From NCBI RefSeq assembly GCF_001638985.1, contig NW_017265145.1:558001-622000 (forward strand): a DNA stretch of 64,000 nucleotides, written 5' to 3'. Origin of the DNA: Phycomyces blakesleeanus NRRL 1555(-) (lineage: Eukaryota > Mucoromycota > Mucoromycetes > Mucorales > Phycomycetaceae). Shown one piece after another: positions 1 to 10,431 of this stretch. The notes beneath the pieces were generated by a model. That model saw only the letters and a list, made by a program, of their open reading frames with translations, was not told the DNA's origin and searched no databases. Position 1 is the first letter of the stretch. Each line of letters begins with the position of its first letter. The translations under genes and the position numbers were made by a program.

Positions 1-160
1 TGTCGATTTATTTATAATTGTGATCATTTTGTACGTACGTGCGTGTGAATGGGTGTGGGTGTGATATGTAGTATGTAGTATGTAGTATGTAGTTTATAGT
101 GAATGAATGAGTAAATGAGTGAGTACGATTGGTAAATAAATGCTTAATTTTATCTCAAAC

Positions 161-378
161 TACACACCAGTCGAACCGCCTTCTGTTGCAGGATGAAAGA
201 ATGTAGCATAGCCTTCATATGATCCGCCTTCGCCACGACTTTCCAGACGAGGTAGACGACGTTTAGAGATTTCTGATGATGGTCTGTGGATTTTGTTTGC
301 TACTGGTCGACTGGCTAGAACTGCTGTGAAGAATAGTGCCATTAATATGGCTGACAGGACACTGAGTATTTTTGGCAT
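161..378 (-). CDS. RlpA/expansin-like secreted protein, 5' exon only (partial)
   Basis: The start codon at 378 opens a reading frame with a hydrophobic N-terminal stretch (residues about 3-23, rich in Leu/Ala/Phe) that looks like a signal peptide. A short basic linker follows, and then YEGYATFFHPATEGGSTG, the beginning of a double-psi beta-barrel (RlpA/expansin-like) domain. The frame stops right after GGSTG, where the paralogue at 1689-2208 continues with ACG. The likely donor is the GTGTGT or GTGTAG at about 161-167. No matching second exon is visible in positions 1-160, so the rest lies left of the window behind an intron longer than 160 bp, or is lost. These proteins are usually secreted, loosen walls or are small effectors, and are not proven enzymes. 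It is a tandem paralogue of its neighbour. Confidence 0.6.
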
Positions 379-397
379 AGTAGTCCTAAAATGTGTA

Positions 398-436
<39 letters not shown>

Positions 437-1688
437 TGTGGAAGAATAGGAATACCTATAGAAAATATAATAAAAAAGAGAGAGAGAGAGAGGAAAAAGA
501 AAGAGTTTGGATATAGAGTAGAGTATATATAACATAAAAGAAAACTGTTTTGAAGAATCCTATGCCCTTTCACGTTCTATCCAGTCTACTTTGTCTATTA
601 ACCTATGTCAAGACCAATAAACCAAGCAAGGGGTGGGGCACCATAGAAATAAAGAAAAGGGGGTTCTGTAGAAGGGGTCAATGGCCAAAGCATATATATA
701 TATATATAAATGTAAAAAGTATTCAGAAAATCAATGGGCTTATTACTATGTATTATGATTCTATTATTTGCCTAGCAAAGGATAGTATGGTAAAATTTGT
801 AGCTCTAATATATGTACATAGTAGATGGTTTTTGTGGTAGAAAATATGGGCAAATTTGAACAACAGATCTAAATGATTAAAAGTAAAATAAAATTGGACA
901 AATACACATAAGAATAAGAATAAACAGTAAAAAAAAGAAAAAGAAATTAAGGATAAGGATAAAGTATATCTTTATAACTTCTTCTTTTGTATGATCCTTG
1001 TTGAATGCAATAGAAAATTGCAGGATCTGCACAAGCACGTTGTGAATATTGTGACCAAATCTTGAGTTTGATTCATTTCGTTTCGTCAGATCAATAAACT
1101 ACTAGTGTTGGTTCTAATGGATAGATTACTCAATGTTTGTGTCCTGGGTAGAATAACTCTTTCTTTTTTTGGATTATTTGATTTGTACATAAAGGTATTC
1201 TAATGAGATCAAGATAAATATATGCTATACCAATTCAAAGGGGGATAAAAAAATAAAATAAAAAGAAAAATCAAACCAACCCTTACATTCAAGAGAACCA
1301 AATAGTAAAATATTTAAAGGTCTTGGATTAACTATCATTTCAATTCACTGACTATGAGTAATATTATTATTTTTGTGCTGTAGTAGAATATCTTCATTTG
1401 CTCTTCTTCTTATTTGAGCCAAAAATAGAGTATTTATATAATGATATTATCTATAAAGAAACGATACTAAACTGTGTATGTTGGTATGTCTGTGTCACAC
1501 ATATACTTAATGATTATTAATATAGATATCGTAGAATGGTGAAATAATTAGATGACATGTGCAATATAGTATAAATATGTATATATGTAGTTTTTTTTTG
1601 TTATAATTTTTAATGGGTGCTGATGAATGAGTTTCTTATATGTAAAGATATTTTGATGATACAACAAGGATGAATTATCTATATGATT
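379..1688. other. Intergenic, AT-rich, no gene seen
   Basis: This gap holds the promoter side of the partial RlpA-like gene, starting with a GA-rich tract, and the 3' flank of its paralogue. I saw no reading frame with family similarity and no structural RNA. Short TA runs (about 691-708) and A/T-rich stretches make up the rest. Confidence 0.6.
405..428. repeat. (GA)n microsatellite
   Basis: An uninterrupted GA dinucleotide run lies about 27 bp upstream of the start codon of the minus-strand RlpA-like gene, probably within its 5' leader or core promoter. A second, interrupted GA tract follows at about 475-495. Confidence 0.9.
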
Positions 1689-2208
1689 TTAGAGGAGATG
1701 CCACTTGATTTGGAGGATACCAGTGTTGAGATCTCCGAGCTTCTCAAACAGGACAGGTGTAAGGTCAAGGTCACCATGGGCACATTCAGGGCAGGCATCG
1801 TTAATTGTGGCTGTAACAGATTTTTTGCCATTGGTGATCAGGATCTTTTTGCCGCACCAGCTGCTCTTTGCTGACATGGATCCATATTGAGGATGGTTCT
1901 ACAGATTTATTTTTTATTTTTTTTCAAATAAGCAATTAATTGACCAATAACATGAATCACTTTTTATATATATTACACACCAAGGCAACAATGGGTGCAT
2001 CGTCTGCTTCATTAGGACCACAGGCGCCTGCAGAACCACCTTCTTTTGAGGGAATAAACCAGGTTGCTTTTCCAGAGTATGTTTGGGATCTTTTCTGAAT
2101 GATCGTTTTCTGGGCACGGGAAATCTTTTCTACATTTTCAACAGCAGCAGCATCGGCGAGGACAAAGGCGAGTGAAATCAGGAGAATGGCAAGGTAGGAG
2201 AAACGCAT
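1689..2208 (-). CDS. RlpA/expansin-like double-psi beta-barrel secreted protein
   Basis: There are two exons on the minus strand, 2208-1981 and 1898-1689, separated by an 82-bp intron (donor GTGTGT, acceptor TAG), giving 145 residues. Residues 1-20 form a signal peptide ending in Ala-rich sequence. The mature part begins after a basic KKR-like stretch and contains YSGKATWF, GACGPNEADD, VALNHPQYG, CGKKILI, TINDACPECAHGDLDLT and GILQIKW. These are the ordered blocks of the RlpA-like/expansin N-terminal fold, including the conserved Cys residues and the Asp of the DACPEC motif. The length is typical for the small single-domain fungal members. It is expected to be secreted and to act at the cell wall, but enzymatic activity is not established for the family. 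It is a tandem paralogue of the truncated gene to its left. The exon junction falls at VAL/NHP, in the conserved core, which supports the model. Confidence 0.85.
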
Positions 2209-3202
2209 CTTTTGAGTGATAAAGAGAGGGAGGGGAGGGGTTGAGAATATAGTGCACAGCACAAGAAATTGACAGTTGCAAAATAAAAAGGAGTTGAAAG
2301 GGATAGAGAAGTATTATTGTTATCTCAAAAGAAAGAATAACGATTGTTTTGAAAGGAACAGTAAGAGGGGAAGTCTAATGCGTCCGGCGCGAAAATAGGA
2401 ATAAGACTTGGCAAAAAAAAAGAGTGAGTAAGATAGAAAAGGGGGTTAAGGTCCAAGAGAGATGGAAATGAACAAGGGTATTTATTCATTTCTTGAAAAG
2501 TTTTTTTTTTTTTTCACTAGTCCAGAACCGCGTGCAAGACTCACTTACTTCAAGATACAATTCTTAAATCTAATTCCAATTTCAATTCCTACTCATTTGC
2601 TTTTGCTTTTACTTTTGCTGGTGCTATTATTATTTATTTGTTTCGGGTGTCTTTAATTCGGAGCTCGTTGTTGTTAATAGATGGCGCGAGGACTTTCTAT
2701 TTATTTAATCAATTTTGTTAGTCAAATAAAGATAGTTATTGGATCATGAAATAGACTTTTTTTTTTTTTTTCTTTATATAAAAAAAATACTACTTATTAC
2801 TGTTATTACTGATATTACGCATGTTACTATTACCAACATTGACTGCTCTTTCTACATCTACTGTATTGTCTTTAATGAATTCAATTAAATAGCTGCGAGC
2901 AAGAAGTATAATTAAAAGTGCTACTGTATTTCTTCCTTTTACTTTGTGCCTTTACTTCTTCAGTACCCGGGAATTTTATTTTATTTTTTATTTTTATTTC
3001 ACAAACGCCGAAATCATGGTCCAAAATCATGGTCCAAAATCAATATATATATATATACAAAGAGAAAGAGAGAGGGTTTTCTGTACTGCCTGCCAATCAC
3101 GATTAATTCTCCTTTTTTGGGTTAATAATTAAGAACAGGTTTGATATAAAAAAAAATCAAATGAATCGTAGGTTTAAAAAAAAATGATAGTAATAATAAT
3201 AA

Positions 3203-3203
<1 letters not shown>

Positions 3204-3241
<38 letters not shown>
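3204..3241. repeat. (TA)n microsatellite
   Basis: About 19 perfect TA units lie in intergenic DNA. Similar runs recur across the window (4182-4211, 37036-37074, 39671-39701, 56571-56595). Confidence 0.9.
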
Positions 3242-3244
<3 letters not shown>

Positions 3245-4020
3245 TCAAAGTATATCCATGATCATAACTATAATAGTGAATGGTAAATGGTGAATGGTGA
3301 ATGGTAAAGAAGAAGCATGTCTTTAACGTTTGAAGATTCTATTGGACACCTTGATTTGACCATATTTTGTGTGCTTGTGTACGCTTGTGTACATTTGCGT
3401 ATGTTTGTGTACAATTTGTATGTTTGTTTCTGTGCTTGTACTGCAGTCAACATTTTATTTTGCCTTATTTTGGAGTAAATTAGCAGTAAAAGACCCAAAA
3501 ACAGAAAAATGTCTAATATAACCATCACTCAAAAATCTCAAATTATTTTTATATAAACATGTAGTATGTTAATTAAGGATATTTATATAACTTTCTTGGC
3601 AAAACCAAAAACAATAGAATAGACAAAAGGCTTATATATTGACAGAAATACCCTTTTAATAATTCTACTCTTTCATATAGCTGTATATATTCACACTATA
3701 AGATAACACTGACCAACAAGAAAAGGAAGCTTGAAGAATCGGGGGAGGGGGAAGGCGGCAATCGGACTTGATCCATTTTATAGTCTGGGAGTAATAAATC
3801 CATAAATACAAACATACAAACAAACAAATTTGTTCTATAACAACAGCGACAAAATTGTCCATATAGACTAAAGAACTGTACTACCAAAACGTAAAAGGGA
3901 TCCCTTTTCTTATTTGTGAGCATAACTATCAAAGGAGACAAAGGAAAAAAAATTAGAAGGGATAGAGGGGAGGGTTCGGATAGATCTCCTCCGTTCCTTC
4001 CGCCTAAATCCTCGATTGCC

Positions 4021-4053
<33 letters not shown>
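4021..4053. repeat. (TGTC)n microsatellite
   Basis: Eight perfect tetranucleotide units are followed by a T-run. There is no spacer structure, so this is not a CRISPR-like array. Confidence 0.9.
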
Positions 4054-4182
4054 TTTTGGTTTTCGGTTTAGGTGTGGGGATATTGATCGGAACAACCCTA
4101 AAGTAAATGGTCTATAGAGGTACACAAAAATCACAGGCAAACTTGAAGGCAAAAAGGATCATTATTTTAAATAAATAAATTA

Positions 4183-4213
<31 letters not shown>

Positions 4214-4389
4214 TCTGTCTCTATCTTCATTTCCTTTTGTACACCAAAATTCGGGCCATACTGATATACCCATCAATCAGCTCTTTTCTATATTGTTGCT
4301 GCTACTGCTAATATCAATCCTGAATCCTAAATTATTTTATATTTCAATTAGTCCTATTGGTAGCAAGTATCATTTGATACACACATACA

Positions 4390-4640
4390 TGATTACAGAA
4401 TTAGAGATAAATGCGTCAAGACGATTGCAACCCATAGTGAGTACTTTGATAAAATATGACCTTTCGTTGAAGAAGGACATTATATAGTCATAGATAACGC
4501 TTCGATTCATACACATAATAAAGCTCAAGGAAATATATTTTGAGTATCGAGGCCATAAATCTGTGCATCTTCCTATTTACTCTTCTGGACTTAACCCTAT
4601 AGACCAAGACACAAACTTCGCGTAAAGTTTTTTTCTCATC
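4390..4640 (+). pseudogene. Tc1/mariner-like DDE transposase remnant
   Basis: Conceptual translation gives two recognisable blocks of a Tc1/mariner (DDE_3-type) transposase core. The first is GHYIVIDNASIHTHNKAQ, which carries the second catalytic Asp followed by Asn-Ala. The second is HLPIYSSGLNPIDQ, which matches the family's Y-S-P-x-L-N-P-I-E block around the third acidic residue. The blocks are in different frames and are interrupted by stops (one upstream at an EYFDKI-stop, one after NIF). Pro and Glu of the usual SPxLNPIE are replaced by Ser and Asp. No terminal inverted repeats or full-length frame were found. This is an old, dead insertion. The exact limits are uncertain because similarity fades on both sides. 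Confidence 0.7.
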
Positions 4641-5907
4641 TTACACTTTCTAGCCAGCATTCTTATTGTTATTAAATATTTCCCTGGAGCCTTTAGAATA
4701 GGTCTTTCTAATAAAGTGATTGATCCATGATGGAACAGAAAGGCTATTGTTACACTTAAGAAAAACAAGAATCTTTTACTACAGACCCAGTCACAGTCCA
4801 CAAAAGAGTCTTTGAGGCCTGGACCAAAACTCCATTAGCATTAGCATTAGCATTACCACTGTTAATATTTAATACTAAAGAGAGTGAATATAAAGCACGG
4901 CAAGAACTAGTTTGTCTGTTAGTTAGCCATTCAGTTGATCAGATATGCAGATAAACAGATCTTTAGGTATCTTTATGGCTGGCTACTGTTTACCGAGAAA
5001 GAAAAGGAAACAAAAAAGAAAGAAGAAAAGACAATTGACTAGTATGTATATATTTCTACTACTGTTGATTTCGAATGGTGTGAATGATGGTAACTTTTAG
5101 TAACTCTACTATTAACATAAATATATATATATATAGAAATAGATGCCAATTATCAGCGTGGTAGTAGTAGTTGAGAGGAGGGGAGGGGAAGAAGCGGGTG
5201 GGACGCGGGCACTGACACTGACTGGCGATCATCCCAGCATATTCAAGCCGAGCAACATGTCTTGGTAACACGGTCGAGATGGTACAACGGCGTGCTTTTA
5301 TTTTTATTTTATTTTAGATGAGCGGGCCAAAGCGCAATTGAGCCATGCCAAGCAATTTAGTATACCATTTCTCTCTTTTCTATCTCTTTCCATGTGTGTA
5401 CGAAAATGATAGATTGATGAATGTATATTAATATGTTAATCTTTTCTATGACTTGTTTAGACGCTCATTAAAGTATATGGCTTCTTACAAGCATATCTTT
5501 AGGCATGTGTATATCATATGTTTGTCTGTATGTATCGATATATTCTGTATTCTAGATTCTATATTTGTGCGTACGTGCGTACGTGCGTGCGTGTGTGTGT
5601 GCATGTGTGTTTGTGTTTGTAACATGTATTTATACTCTTGTCGTCATCACACGTTGTCGTCACAAATACACATATATTGTTTGTGCATGTGTGATTATTA
5701 TTCTACATATATATATAATATGGGGCTGAGGATAGGAATAGGAAAATAGGAATAAAAGGAAGGGGTGGGTTGACAAAAAGACAAAAAGAATGTTGCATTT
5801 TCAAAGGACAAAGGAAGCAAAAAAAATAAAAATAAAAAGGTTTAATGGATGATCCTGACTACAGTTGAGATTATTTGAACAAATCCCATTGTGTGGACAA
5901 AAAGGTA

Positions 5908-5938
5908 ATTATTATTATTATTATTATTATTATTATTT
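5908..5938. repeat. (ATT)n microsatellite
   Basis: About ten perfect trinucleotide units in intergenic DNA. Confidence 0.85.
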
Positions 5939-6609
5939 GCTTTGGATTCCACACTCAATTGAGATCAACTTCTTTAATTTGAATTGATAGGACGTACAGA
6001 ATAACAACAGTATTGATATACAAATCATGCTATGTGCGTATTGAATCTGCTGGTAATTACTTGTATCCAATTACTACAATAGATACAATGTTTGTGGGGC
6101 TGGTGTACAGAAGATGGGTGGGCAGTGTAGGATGTTATTTTATTTTATTTTATTTTATGTACTAGACTAGACTAGACTAGTTTTGAAACTTATTGAAACT
6201 AAAATGATGATCTCTCTGATGATGTACGACAGTTTGACCGCAGAGTAAGGGAAACTGACTTTGGAACCAAGACTTTTTATTTTATATATATATATTAAAT
6301 AAGCTGGTTTATACTATAAAACTAAAGTTATTTTGTTTCTGAATCATTAATATCATTATATATATATATAAAATCCAAGTCAATTTTAAATATCAGTTTT
6401 GTGACAGTCCCTTTTTTATATATATTATATTATTTTATATAATCTTTATCTTTATCATTATCATCATCATTATCATTATTATTATTTTAAAATATAAAAA
6501 GGGGGGACTCAAAAGAAATAAAAAAATAAAAAATAAATATTCAGACATGGAGGGGATAAAAGAGAGGAGAAAACAAAGAGAGAGTGAGAAGGGGAAGGGG
6601 AGGAGGGAC

Positions 6610-6642
6610 AAAAAAAAAAAAAAAAAAAGGGGGGGGGGGGGG
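6610..6642. repeat. Poly(A)-poly(G) homopolymer junction
   Basis: A run of about 19 A is directly followed by about 14 G, then GCC. It lies about 390 bp upstream of the Con7-like start codon. G-runs of this length are rare elsewhere in this AT-rich window. The lengths may be affected by sequencing. Confidence 0.85.
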
Positions 6643-7029
6643 CCTAAGCCTAAAAGGAAGTTCCCAGTAGCGAATAGACGTCATTCCCAGATCGCATAAT
6701 GTATACTCCGCTAAACTTTGGGTTTCCTTTCTGCCATGTCGTACATCAGGCAGTGTATGTATTTTATATATAAAATAAAAGAAAGTTGTTAATTTTGTAT
6801 AGTGATATTGAACTACAGAGTGGGAAAGACCATTTGAATATTGAATGCCTTTTCTTTTCTTTCCTTTTCTTTCCTTTCCTTTCTTCTTTTCCTTTCTTCC
6901 TTTCTATATATATTTTTATCTTTAGATTTTTGTGTTTTCTGTTTAATAAATAAATTAACATCAATTTAATTTTAATTTTATTTTAATTTTTTATTTTTTT
7001 AATTTTCTTCTTTCCCCTTTCAACTCTGA

Positions 7030-8326
7030 ATGTCTCAAAGCGACTCTTACTTCTCTCTTGAGTGCCAACCTGGTCAAGAATCATCCCAGCCACCACGTAG
7101 ACCAAATCATCCACCAGCCGCATCGTACCTGCAGCAACTCGAGCTTCCATCCCTGCCACCTCTTTCTCAACTATTGACAGAACCCACTGAACACCGAACC
7201 AAGAATGCTTCAAACCCAATGACATGTTCTACCAAACAACAAAAGCAAAAGCAAAAGCAGCAGCAGCAACAACAACAACAACAACAACGGCAGGCTGTGG
7301 CAACGGCAGTTATGATGCAAGCACAGCCATATGCAACCCATCCAATGTACTTTAGTGAGTATGTTCCTGCCACGGTTGCCATGAATACCTTGGCCAAGGC
7401 ACCGACCGAACCAGACCTTTTTGTCCCGACTCCGTCTATAGGACTGATGGATGGTTTTGCGGCCCCTCTCTCTCTTGATCCTCCCATGTTTCCCCTCTCT
7501 GCATCTTCACCCGTTGCTGACCATGTTACTATGATCAATACAACCACTGATAGCAATGATACCAATCCTAATACAACTCCATCTGTTGTAACAAACTATC
7601 AATACAATAATAATAATAATAATAATAATAATCATCATCAGCATGTTCGCCAACCATCCGAGTCTAGTACATCTTCTGACAAGGTTTATTCATTTGTCGC
7701 TATTCCCGGAACAAATCAAAAGAAACGTCCGCGCAGAAGATATGATGAGATCGAACGTCTATACCACTGCAACTGGCCAGCCTGTACAAAGTCCTATGGT
7801 ACCCTCAACCATTTGAATGCGCATGTGAGCATGCAGAAACATGTAAGGGACTCTTTTTATTTTCTTCTTCTTTTACATTACATTACATTACATTACATTA
7901 CATAAATATAAATATAATTAAGGGCCATTTTTGCTTTGGTTCATATTTATGAATAAGACATATAGTCAGATAGATAATTTCTGTTATTATTACTATTAAT
8001 AATGATGTAAAAAGAATAAAGTATTTCTCTTTTTGGATTACTGACCTCATTGTTAGGGTAATAAACGACATCCGACCGAGTTCAAAGAGATGCGAAAGGA
8101 ATGGCGTCGTCAAAAGAAAGAACGCGAGGCAAATAGAAAAGCATCTGAAGAAGCCATTAAACAACAACAAGTACAGCAAGTACAGCAAGTACAACAACAA
8201 CAACAACAACATCATCATCAAAATCAAAGCCGGCATCATCAACATTCACTCCTTCAGACAACACCCTATCCATTCCAATCAACCTATACAGTACCTCCTT
8301 CAATGGCCATGACTAGTTTCTACTAA
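7030..8326 (+). CDS. Con7-like C2H2 zinc-finger transcription factor
   Basis: There are two exons, 7030-7842 and 8057-8326, giving 360 residues. A poly-Gln tract (residues about 73-90), a poly-Asn/His tract (about 195-208) and Pro/Ser-rich sequence precede the conserved core. That core begins KVYSFVAIPG and continues KRPRRRYDEIERLYHCNW, a single C2H2 finger (CNWPACTKSYGTLNHLNAH) and, across the intron, QKHGNKRHPTEFKEMRKEW. The order VYSFV-IPG, RPRRRYDEIER, one finger and a basic helix is the signature I know from the Magnaporthe Con7 family of morphogenesis regulators. The C-terminus is Gln/His-rich. The intron splits the finger region between H and G, and the frame continues exactly. It is expected to be nuclear and DNA-binding. 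Target genes cannot be inferred. Confidence 0.8.
7874..7902. repeat. (CATTA)n repeat inside intron
   Basis: About six pentanucleotide units lie in the single intron of the Con7-like gene, near its donor site. Confidence 0.85.
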
Positions 8327-10360
8327 GGATTTTCTTCTTCTTATCATCATATTATATTTTCCTTTTTATTTATATACTATATTATTATATGTATCTTTTC
8401 TTTTGAAGAAAAAGAAAAAAGAAAAGATACATGTGTGTGTACATTCTCACTTTTATTTTATTTTTTATCCTCCAAAACCAACAACCACAAAACCGTTTTT
8501 TCCTTTCTTTACTTATTTTTATTCCCTTGCTTTTTCCTCTCTCTTTTTTTTTTTCTTATATTTTCTTTCTTCTGTATAAAGTCTCAAAAATAACAATAAT
8601 AATAGTAATAATAATATTCATCATCATCATCAAAAAATCCAAACCAAATCAAAAAATTAGATTCAAATTAAAAGTCATATTAAAGATCAATGAAGTTCAA
8701 ACAATCACAAACGAACAAGCAAGCAAATGAGCAAAACACCACAAGAAATTTTTAAAAAAAAAAAATCATTTAACAAAATGCTGGTGTATTTTAGGTAAAA
8801 TACCTGTCTATTTCTCTCTTTTACCTACACATTCATATACGCAACAAACAATAGATATCTATCTATCTATATTTATACATTCACACAACACAACACAATA
8901 CAGCATGATATGATATAATATAATGCATATGTACATGCATATTTACATTTATATGTTACATACATGCATATATTAAGTGGGTGTAGATAGCTTATTGACA
9001 AAATACAACAAACAAATAAACAAAAAAAAAGGGTTCAATTCTATATTTATACAACCTTTATCTATTTCTATATACATGAGTGACTGTGTTTGTCTGTCTG
9101 TCTGTAGATGTCTACCTACAAAGCTGTAATTAATATTAATATTACTATTACTATCTATGCTCGGAACATGGCCGTTCTCGGTTATCAAAACTATATAAAT
9201 AAATAAATTGTTAATTAAACAGAATACAAAAAAGCAAAACATATATTGTCGGTATTTCGATAATATCAAACTCAACGTCTTATTATATATACTCCGAATG
9301 CGTTTTGGGTTTTTAAATTTTGCGATACATTATGTCATACTTTTTGATATGGTATCAATATTCCTGTTCAACTTTGCGCAAAAAATATGTCGGTGTATAT
9401 AATTATTGAACTGGAGATCAAAATACATTTAAATACCGAGCACTTTATTTTGTATCAATAAATAAATAAATAAATATGTATATCGATCAGTTGATAGTAA
9501 TTTTTACATTAACAAAAAGAAAAAAAAAAAAAAAAAAAGATACATCTAATTCTTCTCTTGAATGCCAAGATGTGTGTATGTGAACCTTGTATTCATATAT
9601 TATTTAACCTAACGATTGCAAGATGAATTAAAACGAGAGAGAGAAAAAGTTCTATTTTTGGGGTGGTCAAGCAAAGTAAAATAAATCAAGCCTTTATTTG
9701 TCTTATATTTAACAATAGAAAAAAAAAAGGGTAATATTTAATTGATACTGAAAGGGACAGACAGACAGGCAAAAAATAATAGTAATAAAGCCAATCAATC
9801 TATTAATCTATTATATTAATCAAAAAAAATTGAATACTATTCTATTTCTTTCTTTCAGTGCCTAAATAAATATTTTTGCCACAAGGAGTATACAGAGTGC
9901 ACAAATAGTACGTCTAGTCACAATGACGTAGACACGACGTATCTGAATAAACATCACAATCAACATAAACATAAACATCAATACTAATATTACTGTTACT
10001 GTTACTGTTTATGTCAACGTCAACGTCAATAAAAAAAAATTATATTCAAATCAAATCAAATCAAATGAATAGACAGTGCCTGAGAAATAAATAAAAAAAA
10101 GACGAAAAGTTTCTGTAAAAGAGGGGAAGGAAGATTTGGTTGGTTGGTTGGTTGGTTGGTTGGTTGGCTGGCTGGGAAAGAAAGGGAAAGGAAAGGGGAA
10201 AGGTCAGAGACAAAGACAGACAAGGTAGAGCGATTGGCGTGAGAGAAGTTGTGAGAGTAAAAAAAAAAAAAAAAAAAAAAAAAAAGCCAAGCAATTTCTA
10301 AAGCTTTTTTATTTTATTTTATTTTGTATTTGTATTTATCTCCTTTATTCACAAAAGCAC

Positions 10361-10391
<31 letters not shown>

Positions 10392-10431
10392 ATATAGTAT
10401 ATATAATATCTACATATCTACACCACACAAT
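8327..10431. other. Intergenic, no gene seen
   Basis: This region lies between two plus-strand genes and contains the 3' flank of the Con7-like gene and the promoter side of the RBR ligase gene. It holds A-runs, AAAT repeats, a GGTT run at 10137-10166 and a 25-A run at 10261-10285. A short inverted pair (TGCTCGG at about 9158 and its complement near 9443) is too short to call an element. Confidence 0.6.
10137..10166. repeat. (GGTT)n microsatellite
   Basis: About seven perfect tetranucleotide units lie roughly 270 bp upstream of the RBR ligase start codon. Confidence 0.85.

Larger units (their letters stand above)
2209..7029. other. Long repeat-rich intergenic region
   Basis: Nearly 5 kb lie between the RlpA-like pair and the Con7-like gene. 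The region holds TA, TGTC and ATT microsatellites, a degraded Tc1/mariner-like transposase fragment (about 4390-4640), and a locally GC-rich patch at about 5160-5290 that I could not identify. A polyA/polyG junction lies at 6610-6642. The part next to 7030 probably carries the promoter of the zinc-finger gene. I saw no intact gene. Confidence 0.6.

Noticed and set aside
4021..4053. Tetranucleotide array considered as a CRISPR-like repeat
   Set aside because: The units are contiguous without spacers, and the host is a eukaryote.
5160..5300. GC-rich patch considered as 5S rRNA or snRNA
   Set aside because: It contains none of the conserved 5S or U1-U6 sequence blocks I know. The GGGATGATC similarity is too short.
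9158..9443. Possible MITE bounded by TGCTCGG inverted repeats
   Set aside because: The inverted match is only 7 bp and no target duplication is visible.
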